A stretch of 7,153 nucleotides of DNA from Paraglaciecola arctica (GTDB lineage Bacteria > Pseudomonadota > Gammaproteobacteria > Enterobacterales > Alteromonadaceae): positions 1-7,153 of the forward strand of contig QIJM01000069.1 of assembly GCA_003232445.1 (NCBI GenBank), in the 5' to 3' direction. Position numbers and translations under genes: made by a program. This document shows positions 1 to 6,596 of the stretch, piece after piece. Under the pieces are notes generated by a model that searched no databases, was not told the DNA's origin, and saw only the letters and a list, made by a program, of their open reading frames with translations. Each line of letters starts with the position of its first letter. Position 1 is the first letter of the stretch.

Positions 1-918
1 AAAAATATGATGATGGCGGTGCGCAGCAAAGTAGTAGAAGGTCACACCTTAGCTGATGCTATGGCGGAATTTCCCCACGTATTTGATGATTTGTTTCGCG
101 CTATGGTAGCCGCAGGTGAAAAATCAGGTCATCTCGATACCGTACTCAACCGTTTAGCTGATTACACCGAAAAACGCCAGCAAACTAAAAGCCAAATTAC
201 TCAGGCTATGGTTTACCCCAGCATCATGATGTTTTTTGCCTTTGCTATCGTGATATTACTATTAACCGTTGTAGTACCCAAAATTGTTGGACAGTTTCAA
301 AGTATGGGCCAAGACTTACCGACCATTACTCAGATATTGATTGATGTCAGTGACTTTTTGCGAGCTTATGGGTTAGCGCTAGCCGTTGTATTGATAACAA
401 TCACAGTGATAGTTAATAGCATGCTACAGAAGCCTGTAATGAAAAAACGTTATCATAAATTTATTCTTGGCTTACCTTTTATTGGCAAATTATCAAAAGG
501 CTTAAATACCGCAAGATTTGCTCGTACATTAAGTATTTTAACTTCCAGCGCAGTGCCCCTGCTAGAGAGTATGCGTATTGCCAGTGAAGTGCTTGAGAAC
601 TTACAGATAAGAGCTGCGGTCAACACCGCTGCAAATTTTGTAAAAGAAGGCTCAAGCCTAAGAGCATCACTTGATCAAACCAAAATGTTTCCGCCGATGA
701 TGATGCATATGATTGCATCAGGTGAACGCAGTGGTGAGTTACAACAAATGCTGGCGCGCGCCGCAGATAATCAAGACAGACAATTTGAATCTTTGGTGGG
801 TGTGTCACTCAAAATATTCGAACCTATATTAATCGTGACTATGGCAAGCGTTGTACTATTTATTGTACTGGCGATCCTACAACCTATTCTAGCTTTAAAC
901 TCTATGGTGAATATCTAA
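1..918 (+). CDS. gspF: Type II secretion inner-membrane platform protein GspF (5' end outside window)
   Basis: Polytopic inner-membrane protein of the T2SS assembly platform, the counterpart of PilC in type IV pili, which couples the GspE ATPase to pseudopilus growth. The frame is open to base 1. About 305 residues are visible against a usual length near 405, so roughly 100 N-terminal residues are missing; the ATG triplets at 7-15 are internal. Counting from the Met at base 7, the end of the first cytoplasmic T2SF domain carries GEKSGHLDTVLNRLADYTE (about 38-56). Membrane segments follow at about 72-90 and 120-140. The second T2SF domain has the paired motif GERSGELQQMLARAADNQD (about 239-257), and a last membrane segment lies at about 272-295. 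The duplicated GE-(K/R)-SG motif is the family signature. The stop TAA overlaps the gspG ATG by one base (TAATG). Identification is firm. Confidence 0.97.
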   Translation, partial: KNMMMAVRSKVVEGHTLADAMAEFPHVFDDLFRAMVAAGEKSGHLDTVLNRLADYTEKRQQTKSQITQAMVYPSIMMFFAFAIVILLLTVVVPKIVGQFQSMGQDLPTITQILIDVSDFLRAYGLALAVVLITITVIVNSMLQKPVMKKRYHKFILGLPFIGKLSKGLNTARFARTLSILTSSAVPLLESMRIASEVLENLQIRAAVNTAANFVKEGSSLRASLDQTKMFPPMMMHMIASGERSGELQQMLARAADNQDRQFESLVGVSLKIFEPILIVTMASVVLFIVLAILQPILALNSMVNI

Positions 919-1364
919 TGAAACAACAACATTCTTCTCGCAGAAACACTGGCTTTACCCTAATTGAAGTCATGGTGGTATTGCTGATTATCGGCATTAT
1001 GGCTGGCATGATTGCACCGCAAATTTTGGGCAATCAAGAAGAAGCACAAATTAAAACAGCGGCTATTGATATCCAAAGTTTAGAAAATGCGTTAACCCAG
1101 TATAAATTGAGCAACAATGTGTTCCCCACCTCAGAACAAGGTTTAGAAGCCTTGGTCAGTGAACCTACGGTTGACCCTATTCCTCGTAATTACAGACAAG
1201 ACGGCTATATCACACGTCTGCCTAATGATCCTTGGAACAATCCTTACCAATTACTTAGCCCAGGTGAACAAGGGCGGATTGACATTTTTTCTAATGGTCC
1301 AGACGGCGAACCAGGCACCGAGGACGACATTGGTAATTGGAATATCAACGACTACTTAAACTAG
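918..1364 (+). CDS. gspG: Type II secretion major pseudopilin GspG
   Basis: Major pseudopilin that polymerises in the periplasm into the T2SS pseudopilus. The 148-residue product is the usual size. A short basic leader ends in Gly12, followed by FTLIEVMVV, so prepilin peptidase should cut between G12 and F13 and N-methylate the Phe; Glu17 is the conserved +5 Glu. The hydrophobic stem helix spans about 13-35. The family motif LPNDPWNNPYQ lies at 101-111. The C-terminal loop carries Asp129, Asp136 and Asp137, with the same 7/8-residue spacing as the calcium-binding Asp residues of Klebsiella PulG (D117, D124, D125), so calcium stabilisation is inferred. There is no extended C-terminal tail. GGTGA at 906-910, 7 bases before the ATG, is a plausible ribosome site inside the end of gspF. 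Identification is firm. Confidence 0.98.
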   Translation: MKQQHSSRRNTGFTLIEVMVVLLIIGIMAGMIAPQILGNQEEAQIKTAAIDIQSLENALTQYKLSNNVFPTSEQGLEALVSEPTVDPIPRNYRQDGYITRLPNDPWNNPYQLLSPGEQGRIDIFSNGPDGEPGTEDDIGNWNINDYLN

Positions 1365-1385
1365 TTAAACTGATCGACAACTAAG

Positions 1386-2012
1386 ATGACCATTCGCCGC
1401 ACACCATTCGTAAAATATGCTGGTTTTACCCTGATTGAAGTCATGGTGGTGTTGTTTATCATGGGATTAGCAACAGGTGCAGTAATCCTCAGTTACTCGG
1501 GCGAAAGCGGTCAAGATTTGCTCAAAAAACAAACCCAACGTTTGCAAGTGGTATTTAATATGGCGTCGGACTACGCCGTACTAAACCAAAGGCAATTGGG
1601 TTTAAGAGTCGAAGATAACGACAACAGCTATTATTTTATGTACCTAGATGAAGAGCAAGAATGGCAAAAACTTGAACTTGATAACACTTTTGCTGAACAC
1701 AAATTACCCGACTTGTTCAGCTTGGAATTATCTTTAACCGACTTACCTTGGGAAACCGAAGAAAGTCTTTTCAGTAGCGACATATTTGATGAAGATCTGT
1801 CTGTGTCTAATGATGAGGTAGAAATAGGTAATGAGGAAGAAAAGAAGCTCGACCCACCACAAATTTTTATTTTTTCTAGCGGTGAAATCACCCCCTTCTC
1901 TATCACTATGGCCTACGAACCAGAGTTTGGTAATGAGTTACCAACCTACTTTCGCATTGACGGTCAAGACAGCACACCTTTAACAACAGAAGGGCCACTC
2001 GATGCGCCCTAA
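1386..2012 (+). CDS. gspH: Type II secretion minor pseudopilin GspH
   Basis: Minor pseudopilin linking the GspI-J-K tip to the GspG shaft. The 208-residue protein has a basic leader ending in Gly13, then FTLIEVMVV (cut expected G13/F14; +5 Glu18) and a hydrophobic stem to about residue 36. The family motif IFIFSSGEITPFSI lies at 160-173, typical of the C-terminal beta sheet of GspH/FimT-like proteins. Residues 123-156 are strongly acidic (14 Asp/Glu against 2 Lys) and look like an insert relative to typical GspH of about 160-200 residues. The gap from gspG is 21 bases. A frame stop at 1371-1373 leaves ATG 1386 as the only reasonable start, although no clear ribosome site precedes it, so coupling to gspG is likely. 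The 3' end overlaps gspI by 11 bases. Confidence 0.94.
   Translation: MTIRRTPFVKYAGFTLIEVMVVLFIMGLATGAVILSYSGESGQDLLKKQTQRLQVVFNMASDYAVLNQRQLGLRVEDNDNSYYFMYLDEEQEWQKLELDNTFAEHKLPDLFSLELSLTDLPWETEESLFSSDIFDEDLSVSNDEVEIGNEEEKKLDPPQIFIFSSGEITPFSITMAYEPEFGNELPTYFRIDGQDSTPLTTEGPLDAP
1988..1994 (+). promoter_or_regulatory. Ribosome binding site deciding the gspI start
   Basis: AGAAGGG lies inside the end of gspH, 7 bases before ATG 2002. It supports this start over the in-frame ATG at 2041, which is preceded only by A-rich sequence with no Shine-Dalgarno-like element. Confidence 0.6.
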
Positions 2013-2406
2013 AGCCCTGAAAACAAAAACCTATAAACGCATGTCTGGCATGACGTTACTTGAAGTACTAGTAGCGCTGTTTATTTTTGCTCTAACAGGC
2101 ACTGCCATTATGAAGGCGGCTAGCGATCATCTGACGGGTGTTGGGCAAATTGAAGATATTACCTTTGCCACATGGGTTGCCAATAATCGCCTCACCCAAC
2201 TACACATAGATACCATTTGGCCAATCAAAAACAATCAAAAAGGCCAGCAAGAAATGGCTGGCCGAAAGTGGTATTGGCAACAGCGAGTCAATAAAACCAA
2301 TGACGCAGACATGGTGCAGGTGGAAGTGTCTGTTGGGTTGGACGAGCAATATCAAGGTACAGTAACCTCAGTCAGCACGTTTATCGCTAAGCAAACTAAA
2401 ACATGA
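2002..2406 (+). CDS. gspI: Type II secretion minor pseudopilin GspI
   Basis: Minor pseudopilin that nucleates the GspI-J-K pseudopilus tip complex. The 134-residue product has a basic leader ending in Gly16, followed by MTLLEVLVALFIFA (cut expected G16/M17, +5 Glu21). Leader residues followed by MTLLEVLVA are characteristic of GspI. Family motifs FATWVANNRLTQLHID (55-70) and GRKWYWQ (87-93) follow. Two starts are possible: ATG 2002 (16-residue leader) or ATG 2041 (a three-residue leader). ATG 2002 is preferred because AGAAGGG sits 7 bases upstream and no ribosome site precedes 2041. The gene begins inside the last codons of gspH and ends in an ATGA overlap with gspJ, so translation is probably coupled on both sides. 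Confidence 0.95.
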   Translation: MRPKALKTKTYKRMSGMTLLEVLVALFIFALTGTAIMKAASDHLTGVGQIEDITFATWVANNRLTQLHIDTIWPIKNNQKGQQEMAGRKWYWQQRVNKTNDADMVQVEVSVGLDEQYQGTVTSVSTFIAKQTKT

Positions 2407-3035
2407 ACCGCCCACCAAATAATCACAGCCGTGGTTTTACCCTAATAGAAATACTGGTCGCCATGGCAATTTTTACCATCATTGGCTTAGCTAGTACCGG
2501 TGTGCTCACATCGGTAATTAATAGTGACCAACTGTCTTCTGAACGCTTTGCTAAATTGGAAGAATTACAAAGGACGATGCTTGCCATAGAGCGGGATATC
2601 TTGCAGATAGTGCCTCGTGCAGTACGCATTATCGGCGAGCCATCTAGTGCCGTTTTATCCGGTGGCGAATATGTGGTTGATAGTGATGCTGATGGCCTTA
2701 GTTTTGTACGAGTTGGTTGGCATAACCCACAAATGTTGCTACCTCGCAGCACATTGCAAGCAGTTGGTTATCGTATACAGGAAAAACAACTACAGCGTTT
2801 GTACGGTAATTATGTAGACAATGTGATTGGTTACGAGCCCAAAGTAAAAATTCTAATGTCTGACATTGAGGATTTTAGAGTGACCTTTTTAACCCATGCA
2901 GACCAGCTAGAAGAGCCCGAAGAATGGGAAGAGACCTATACAAGTGCGACTCTCCCAATAGCAATTTCCATCACCATAATCAGTAAAACTTTTGGTGAAA
3001 TTCGCCGCGAATTTATGTTGGCAAATGGCGCATGA
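2403..3035 (+). CDS. gspJ: Type II secretion minor pseudopilin GspJ
   Basis: Minor pseudopilin of the GspI-J-K tip complex. The 210-residue product is of normal length. Its leader ends in Gly11, followed by FTLIEILVAMAIF (cut expected G11/F12; +5 Glu16). Typical GspJ features follow: the helix LEELQRTMLAIERDILQIV (52-70), the strand region FVRVGWHNPQ (101-110) with LLPRSTLQAVGYRI (112-125), and the late strand LPIAISITI (184-192). An acidic patch at about 167-177 precedes that strand. The start overlaps the gspI stop (ATGA) and the stop overlaps the gspK start (ATGA), so gspI-J-K look translationally coupled. No strong ribosome site precedes the ATG. Identification is firm. Confidence 0.95.
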   Translation: MNRPPNNHSRGFTLIEILVAMAIFTIIGLASTGVLTSVINSDQLSSERFAKLEELQRTMLAIERDILQIVPRAVRIIGEPSSAVLSGGEYVVDSDADGLSFVRVGWHNPQMLLPRSTLQAVGYRIQEKQLQRLYGNYVDNVIGYEPKVKILMSDIEDFRVTFLTHADQLEEPEEWEETYTSATLPIAISITIISKTFGEIRREFMLANGA

Positions 3036-3451
3036 ATCAACTTAAGCGCCAACAGCAAGGCGTAGCCTTAATCATAGTGTTATTAATTGTGGCTATCGTT
3101 AGCGTGCTCGCCACAGAAATGGGTAGCCGTTTGCAATTGCAAATTAAACGCGCGTCTAACATAAAAGAAAACAATCAAGCCTATTGGTATGCCATGGGTG
3201 CTGAGCAGTATGCGCGAAAATCCATTAAACAACTGATGGATAAAGATGGCGACGTTATTCACCTCGAGCAGCCGTGGAATCAAGAGTTTGTCTATCCAAT
3301 AGAAGGCGGCGGCATTCAAGCGCAACTGGTCGATATGCAAAGCTGCTTTAACCTTAATGAGAGCCTAGGGCTAGCTCAAGTAGCACGGCACTGGACACAC
3401 CATCCCAAACTCCCCCTGAGAGTGAGCCCTTATTACCTGAACGCATGTTAG
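3032..3451 (+). CDS. gspK: Type II secretion minor pseudopilin GspK, N-terminal fragment (frameshifted)
   Basis: N-terminal part of GspK, the largest minor pseudopilin, which caps the pseudopilus tip. The leader ends in Gly10, followed by VALIIVLLIVAIVSVLATEMGSR. The +5 Glu is absent, which is normal for GspK. Family motifs QAYWYAMGAEQYAR (49-62) and the Cys-containing DMQSCFNLN (101-109) are present. After about residue 111 the sequence stops resembling GspK: it runs on through HWTHHPK to a TAG at 3449-3451, giving only 139 residues against about 325-340 for the family. The rest of GspK lies in the -1 frame (3361-4056). A single added base near 3361-3372 would restore one protein of 341 residues. 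This is either a sequencing or assembly error or a true gene break; the sequence alone cannot separate them. If real, the fragment lacks the globular tip domains. Confidence 0.9.
   Translation: MNQLKRQQQGVALIIVLLIVAIVSVLATEMGSRLQLQIKRASNIKENNQAYWYAMGAEQYARKSIKQLMDKDGDVIHLEQPWNQEFVYPIEGGGIQAQLVDMQSCFNLNESLGLAQVARHWTHHPKLPLRVSPYYLNAC
3361..3451 (+). other. Interval containing the gspK frameshift
   Basis: Both the upstream gspK frame and the downstream -1 frame are open only in this interval, so the frame change must fall here. The encoded text favours its left end: the downstream frame reads as a polar GspK-like linker from about 3370 on, while the upstream frame reads as atypical His/Trp-rich sequence. 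The likeliest site is CCTAGGG at 3364-3370: one more G (GGG to GGGG) or one more C gives a continuous frame. A run of five C at 3412-3416 is a second candidate. No correctly phased X XXY YYZ slippery heptamer is present. Confidence 0.8.
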
Positions 3452-4056
3452 CTTTCGAACGTTTGTTACAGCAGATTGATCCCGCGATCCCCAGTTATAA
3501 TATTGATATACTCCGTGACTCATTAGTCGATTGGTTAGACCAAGATGACAACCCAACGAACGTTGGCTCAGAAGACAGCGAATACGAGAGTCTGCAATTC
3601 CCTTATGTTGCAGCCAATAACTATATGGTGCATAAGTCAGAGTTACGCTTAATTAATGGGGTTGAAGTTCCTTGGCTCAGGGAATTACTTAAACTAGTGT
3701 GTGTATTACCTAATGACAATTCATTTGTAATCAATGTAAACACTGTGAGTGAAGAAAATGCGGCTGTTATTGCCGCCGCTACTGGGCTTGGTTTATATGA
3801 CGCTCAATCTATACTTGCCAATCGTGGTTCAGAAGGGTTTCAAACGACTGCAGTGTTTTTAAACGACCCAAGCATCGAAGCCTTGGAGCCTAGGCTTAAG
3901 CCTGAACAGGAAAAATGGTTTGATGTAAAAACATCACATTTTATTTTACATACCAAAACACAGTACAATGATGCAACTTTTGCTATGCAAACCTTATTTA
4001 AGATCGACTCAAATAAAAACGTCATTGTCATCAGACGTAATTTTAGTGGCTTTTGA
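3445..4056 (+). CDS. gspK: Type II secretion minor pseudopilin GspK, C-terminal fragment (frameshifted)
   Basis: C-terminal globular part of GspK in the -1 frame relative to the upstream fragment. The Met at 3445 is probably internal: the same frame is open back to 3361 (stop TGA at 3358-3360), and translation from there gives a polar Ser/Pro/Glu linker (SSSSTALDTPSQTPPESEP) suited to the region between the CFNLN motif and the first helical domain. Counting from Met 3445, family motifs are RDSLVDWLDQDD (24-35), GSEDSEYE (41-48), KSELRLING (64-72) and INVNT (96-100), followed by a helix-hairpin-helix-like segment around 105-128. Cys86 in LVCVLP could pair with the CFNLN Cys of the other fragment (inference). 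The product lacks a prepilin leader and stem helix, so alone it would stay in the cytoplasm. No clear ribosome site precedes 3445, though the 7-base overlap could allow weak reinitiation. Tandem stops TGA TAA end the gene. Confidence 0.9.
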   Translation: MLAFERLLQQIDPAIPSYNIDILRDSLVDWLDQDDNPTNVGSEDSEYESLQFPYVAANNYMVHKSELRLINGVEVPWLRELLKLVCVLPNDNSFVINVNTVSEENAAVIAAATGLGLYDAQSILANRGSEGFQTTAVFLNDPSIEALEPRLKPEQEKWFDVKTSHFILHTKTQYNDATFAMQTLFKIDSNKNVIVIRRNFSGF

Positions 4057-4118
4057 TAAGCTGGTTTCAACGAAATAACATTTTTTAATCATAACAACCA
4101 ACAAGGTACATAAACCTT
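4057..4118 (+). other. 62-base gspK-gspL intergenic gap with gspL ribosome site
   Basis: This is the longest gap inside the operon, at the boundary between pseudopilin and platform genes. It is AT-rich, with a T6 run ending at about 4086. AAGGT at 4103-4107, 11 bases before ATG 4119, is a plausible but loosely spaced ribosome site. A 4-bp TTTC/GAAA pairing (4065-4075) is too weak to be a terminator. I see no convincing promoter. Confidence 0.5.
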
Positions 4119-5330
4119 ATGGAACAGTTAGTAGTGCGACTAGGTGCCAATCCAGATGAACCGATTCATTGGATTGTGTGGTCTAGCCAACAAAACGAAA
4201 TTATTGCCTCTGGTGAGTTACCAGAGGCAGCACAATTAGCCACCTTAGCAGACAGAGCTGGCAGAAGATCGGTTTGTGCCTTAGTACCCACCAGCGACAT
4301 TTTACTCAAGTGGGTAGAGTTGCCAGCTAAAGCTGGGCGCAAAGCCTTAGCTGCGATTCCGTTTATATTGGAAGAGGAAATAAGCGGCGATATTTCGCAA
4401 CAATTTTTTGCCCTTGGCCCCAAAAATGGTAACAACCAAGCTGTCGCCATTGTTAACAAAGAAAAGTTACAAAGCTGGCTGAGCATAATTGAAGATGCTG
4501 GTTTAGCCTGCGACCAACTTATACCCGATGTATTAGCATTGCCATTGGCAGGTGAAGACGCATGGTCTGTCTTGGAATTAGGTCAACAACTGTTGGTTCG
4601 TAAAGATGATTGGGCGGGTTTACAAGGTGAGAGAGACTGGCTAATACAAGCCATTAATCATCTTGCACGACAATATGCTAAACAGAACGAACAGTCGCTT
4701 ATGGTTAATGATTATTCTGGCACGGATTTGGCTGGTATAGAAAACTTAGACGTGTCGGTGATGCCTCTTGAATTGCCGATGAAAGTGTTAGCGCAGGGGG
4801 TAAAATCAGCGAAATTTAACTTGTTGCAAGGCGAGTACAAAATTAAAAACAAAGTCGGTGGTGGCCAATGGAAAAAATGGCGTTTAGCTGCGGTGTTGGC
4901 TGTTATTGCACTGTTCACCACTTTAATTGACAAAAACCTAAAGCAGAATCGACTAGATGAGCAACTAGCCATTTTAAAGGCGCAGGTTAGTAGCGAGTAC
5001 AAACGTGCATTTCCTAATGCTGGTGCCTATCGCGATCTCAGAACTACCATGGCGCGCCAAATGAAAACCTTAGAGCAAGGTGGCGGAGAGGCGTCGATGT
5101 TAATTATGTTGAGTCAGCTCAGACCTGCATTTGAAGAATCGAACGTTAAACCGCAAACCATGCGCTTTGACAGTAGTCGCGCAGAATTGCGTATTCAAGC
5201 AGTGGCCAGTAATTTTGATGCCTTAGACAAGTTTAAGCGCCAAGCAGAAGCTCAAGGGTTTACCGTTGAGCAAGGTTCCATTAACCAAAAAGACAATCAG
5301 GTAATCGGCACATTGTCGATTAGGAGTTAA
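4119..5330 (+). CDS. gspL: Type II secretion platform protein GspL
   Basis: Bitopic inner-membrane protein that recruits the GspE ATPase through its cytoplasmic domain and pairs with GspM in the membrane and periplasm. At 403 residues it has normal length. The cytoplasmic actin-like region runs to about residue 240, with RAGRRSVCALVP (46-57), the helix AIPFILEEEISGDI (79-92) that is well kept in the family, and the closing motif NLLQGEYK (234-241). One membrane helix lies at about 254-270, after a basic WKKWR. The periplasmic part includes YKRAFPN (294-300) and a C-terminal ferredoxin-like domain at about 325-403. The start is ATG 4119. The stop is followed almost at once by gspM, whose ribosome site lies inside the last codons of this gene. 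Confidence 0.97.
   Translation: MEQLVVRLGANPDEPIHWIVWSSQQNEIIASGELPEAAQLATLADRAGRRSVCALVPTSDILLKWVELPAKAGRKALAAIPFILEEEISGDISQQFFALGPKNGNNQAVAIVNKEKLQSWLSIIEDAGLACDQLIPDVLALPLAGEDAWSVLELGQQLLVRKDDWAGLQGERDWLIQAINHLARQYAKQNEQSLMVNDYSGTDLAGIENLDVSVMPLELPMKVLAQGVKSAKFNLLQGEYKIKNKVGGGQWKKWRLAAVLAVIALFTTLIDKNLKQNRLDEQLAILKAQVSSEYKRAFPNAGAYRDLRTTMARQMKTLEQGGGEASMLIMLSQLRPAFEESNVKPQTMRFDSSRAELRIQAVASNFDALDKFKRQAEAQGFTVEQGSINQKDNQVIGTLSIRS
5322..5326 (+). promoter_or_regulatory. Strong gspM ribosome binding site
   Basis: AGGAG lies inside the final codons of gspL, 5 bases before ATG 5332. It is the best Shine-Dalgarno match in the operon segment and fixes the gspM start. Confidence 0.7.
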
Positions 5331-5331
5331 T

Positions 5332-5808
5332 ATGGACAAGCTCAAAAGTATGTACTTACAACTAAATGAGCGTGAACAACGCTTAGTGATTATTTCAGCG
5401 ATACTGGTATTGGTAGCCATTTTTTATTGGGGTATTTGGTCGCCACTCAACACGTCACTAGAGCGAGGTCAAACCGCAGTTAAAAATCAAACAGAATTAC
5501 TTGCTTGGGTACAAAAAAACGCTAACAGAGCGGTGCAACTGCGCAGTGGTGGCGATAAGGCCTTATTTTCAGGCTCTCTACCTCAAGCGGTAAATCAATC
5601 AGCTAGTCGCTTGAAAATTGTCATATCTCGGATGCAGCCTCAAGCTGACGAGCTACAGGTATGGATAGATCAAGCACCCTTTAATGACGTACTGAGTTGG
5701 TTACAGTCACTTGAAAAAATCGGTGTGAGCATATTAGATATCGATATCGCAGAATCCGATTTGCCCGGGCAAGTTAAAATTCGTCGTTTAAAGCTAGGAA
5801 AATCATGA
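5332..5808 (+). CDS. gspM: Type II secretion platform protein GspM
   Basis: Small bitopic inner-membrane protein that binds and stabilises GspL in the platform and is positioned to contact GspF and the pseudopilus. The 158-residue product is of usual length. It has a short cytoplasmic N-terminus with LNEREQRLV (11-19), one membrane helix at about 18-36 ending in the family-typical WSPL (36-39), a predicted coiled coil at about 40-65, and a periplasmic ferredoxin-like domain from about 82, including SLPQAVNQSASRL (82-94) and FNDVLSWLQSLEK (117-129). It starts 1 base after the gspL stop and overlaps gspN by ATGA. Primary sequence is weakly conserved in this family, but position and motifs agree. 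Confidence 0.95.
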   Translation: MDKLKSMYLQLNEREQRLVIISAILVLVAIFYWGIWSPLNTSLERGQTAVKNQTELLAWVQKNANRAVQLRSGGDKALFSGSLPQAVNQSASRLKIVISRMQPQADELQVWIDQAPFNDVLSWLQSLEKIGVSILDIDIAESDLPGQVKIRRLKLGKS

Positions 5809-6548
5809 AGTCAGTTTTGAAATGGGGCAGCTTATGCCTTGTAGTTTATTTTATATTTTTAATCGTTAAATTACCTGCAGTTCATGTTTTATCCAGAATT
5901 CAGCTGGCTGAGGGCGTCAATGTTAGCGGCATATCGGGCACCATTTGGCATGGTCATGCACAAAGAGCACAAGTAAATGGTTTACCCATTAATGACTTAA
6001 ATTGGTCACTGTCATTTCTGCCTCTGTTACTAGGGGAAATCAGCGCAGATATCAAAGCAGGTAATATACGCGACGTTGGCCAAATCTCTGCCACTGGGCA
6101 CGTAAGCTTTTCAGGGCAACGCTTCCAAGCAGAAAGTTTATTAGCTTACGTACCCGCCAACTTAGCGATTAGCCTGCTACCTTTACCCATACCAATACAA
6201 GCTGACGGCCGTTTTAAAGTGCAGCTCAACGAAGTGGATTACGGATCAGGTTGTCAAACATTTACCGGCAAAGGCCAATGGTTAAATGCTAACTTTACCG
6301 GCGTGACCGGTGTAATAGAATTAGGTAATTTCGATGCTGATCTAAGCTGCCAAGACGGCAATGTTGTATTGAATGTCAAACAACCCAACAGTTTCGGCTT
6401 AACTGCAAAAGCCATTATCCCTACCAATATGAAGTTTAAAATTGAAGGCCGCTTCAAACCCGATGTCAACTTACCCAAAGAAGTGCACCAAGCCGCACAG
6501 TTTTTTGGTAAAGCCGATGCCGATGGGTATTATCCGATCAAGTTTTAA
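5805..6548 (+). CDS. gspN: Type II secretion accessory protein GspN
   Basis: GspN is an inner-membrane-anchored periplasmic protein present in only some T2SS operons; its role is poorly defined and it is dispensable in several species. The 247-residue product matches the family length. A signal-anchor helix lies at about 8-26. The family motif GTIWHGHAQRAQVNG (45-59) follows, then LNWSLSFLPLLLGEISADI (65-83) and a beta-rich remainder with two cysteines (C150, C182) that could form a periplasmic disulfide (inference). The start overlaps the gspM stop (ATGA), and AGGA at 5796-5799 gives a ribosome site 5 bases upstream. This is the last gene of the operon, since the next gene converges on it. 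Some species have a prepilin peptidase gene (gspO) at this point; none is seen here. Confidence 0.93.
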   Translation: MKSVLKWGSLCLVVYFIFLIVKLPAVHVLSRIQLAEGVNVSGISGTIWHGHAQRAQVNGLPINDLNWSLSFLPLLLGEISADIKAGNIRDVGQISATGHVSFSGQRFQAESLLAYVPANLAISLLPLPIPIQADGRFKVQLNEVDYGSGCQTFTGKGQWLNANFTGVTGVIELGNFDADLSCQDGNVVLNVKQPNSFGLTAKAIIPTNMKFKIEGRFKPDVNLPKEVHQAAQFFGKADADGYYPIKF

Positions 6549-6576
6549 AATACAAAGTTAGCAAGATAATACTGGC

Positions 6577-6596
6577 AACGGTTTGTAACGGTTTGT
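6577..6596 (+). repeat. Tandem duplication of a 10-bp unit
   Basis: AACGGTTTGT occurs twice head to tail, at 6577-6586 and 6587-6596, in the 101-base gap between the converging gspN and alcohol dehydrogenase genes. A nearby CCGTTG at 6634-6639 is the reverse complement of CAACGG at 6576-6581, but the loop is too long for a normal terminator. I see no promoter, RNA gene or convincing intrinsic terminator in the rest of this gap. Confidence 0.6.

Noticed and set aside
620..808. Minus-strand open frame inside gspF
   Set aside because: It lies wholly opposite a firm gspF reading, with no ribosome site or recognisable protein features.
1159..1359. Second + strand open frame inside gspG
   Set aside because: It overlaps the conserved LPNDPW and calcium-site region of gspG in another frame, and its product looks like nothing known.
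1631..1906. Ser-rich minus-strand open frame inside gspH
   Set aside because: The Ser-rich text is the antisense reading of the acidic GspH insert, so it is a composition artefact.
3401..3410. CCCAAAC resembling a -1 slippery heptamer in gspK
   Set aside because: It is read as CCC AAA C, so the phase is wrong for a canonical X XXY YYZ slip.
4065..4086. TTTC/GAAA pairing followed by a T6 run after gspK, resembling a terminator
   Set aside because: The stem is only 4 bp with one G-C pair and is separated from the T run, so it is too weak for intrinsic termination.
4166..5002. Two minus-strand open frames inside gspL
   Set aside because: Both lie opposite a well-supported GspL with all domains present, and neither has family motifs.
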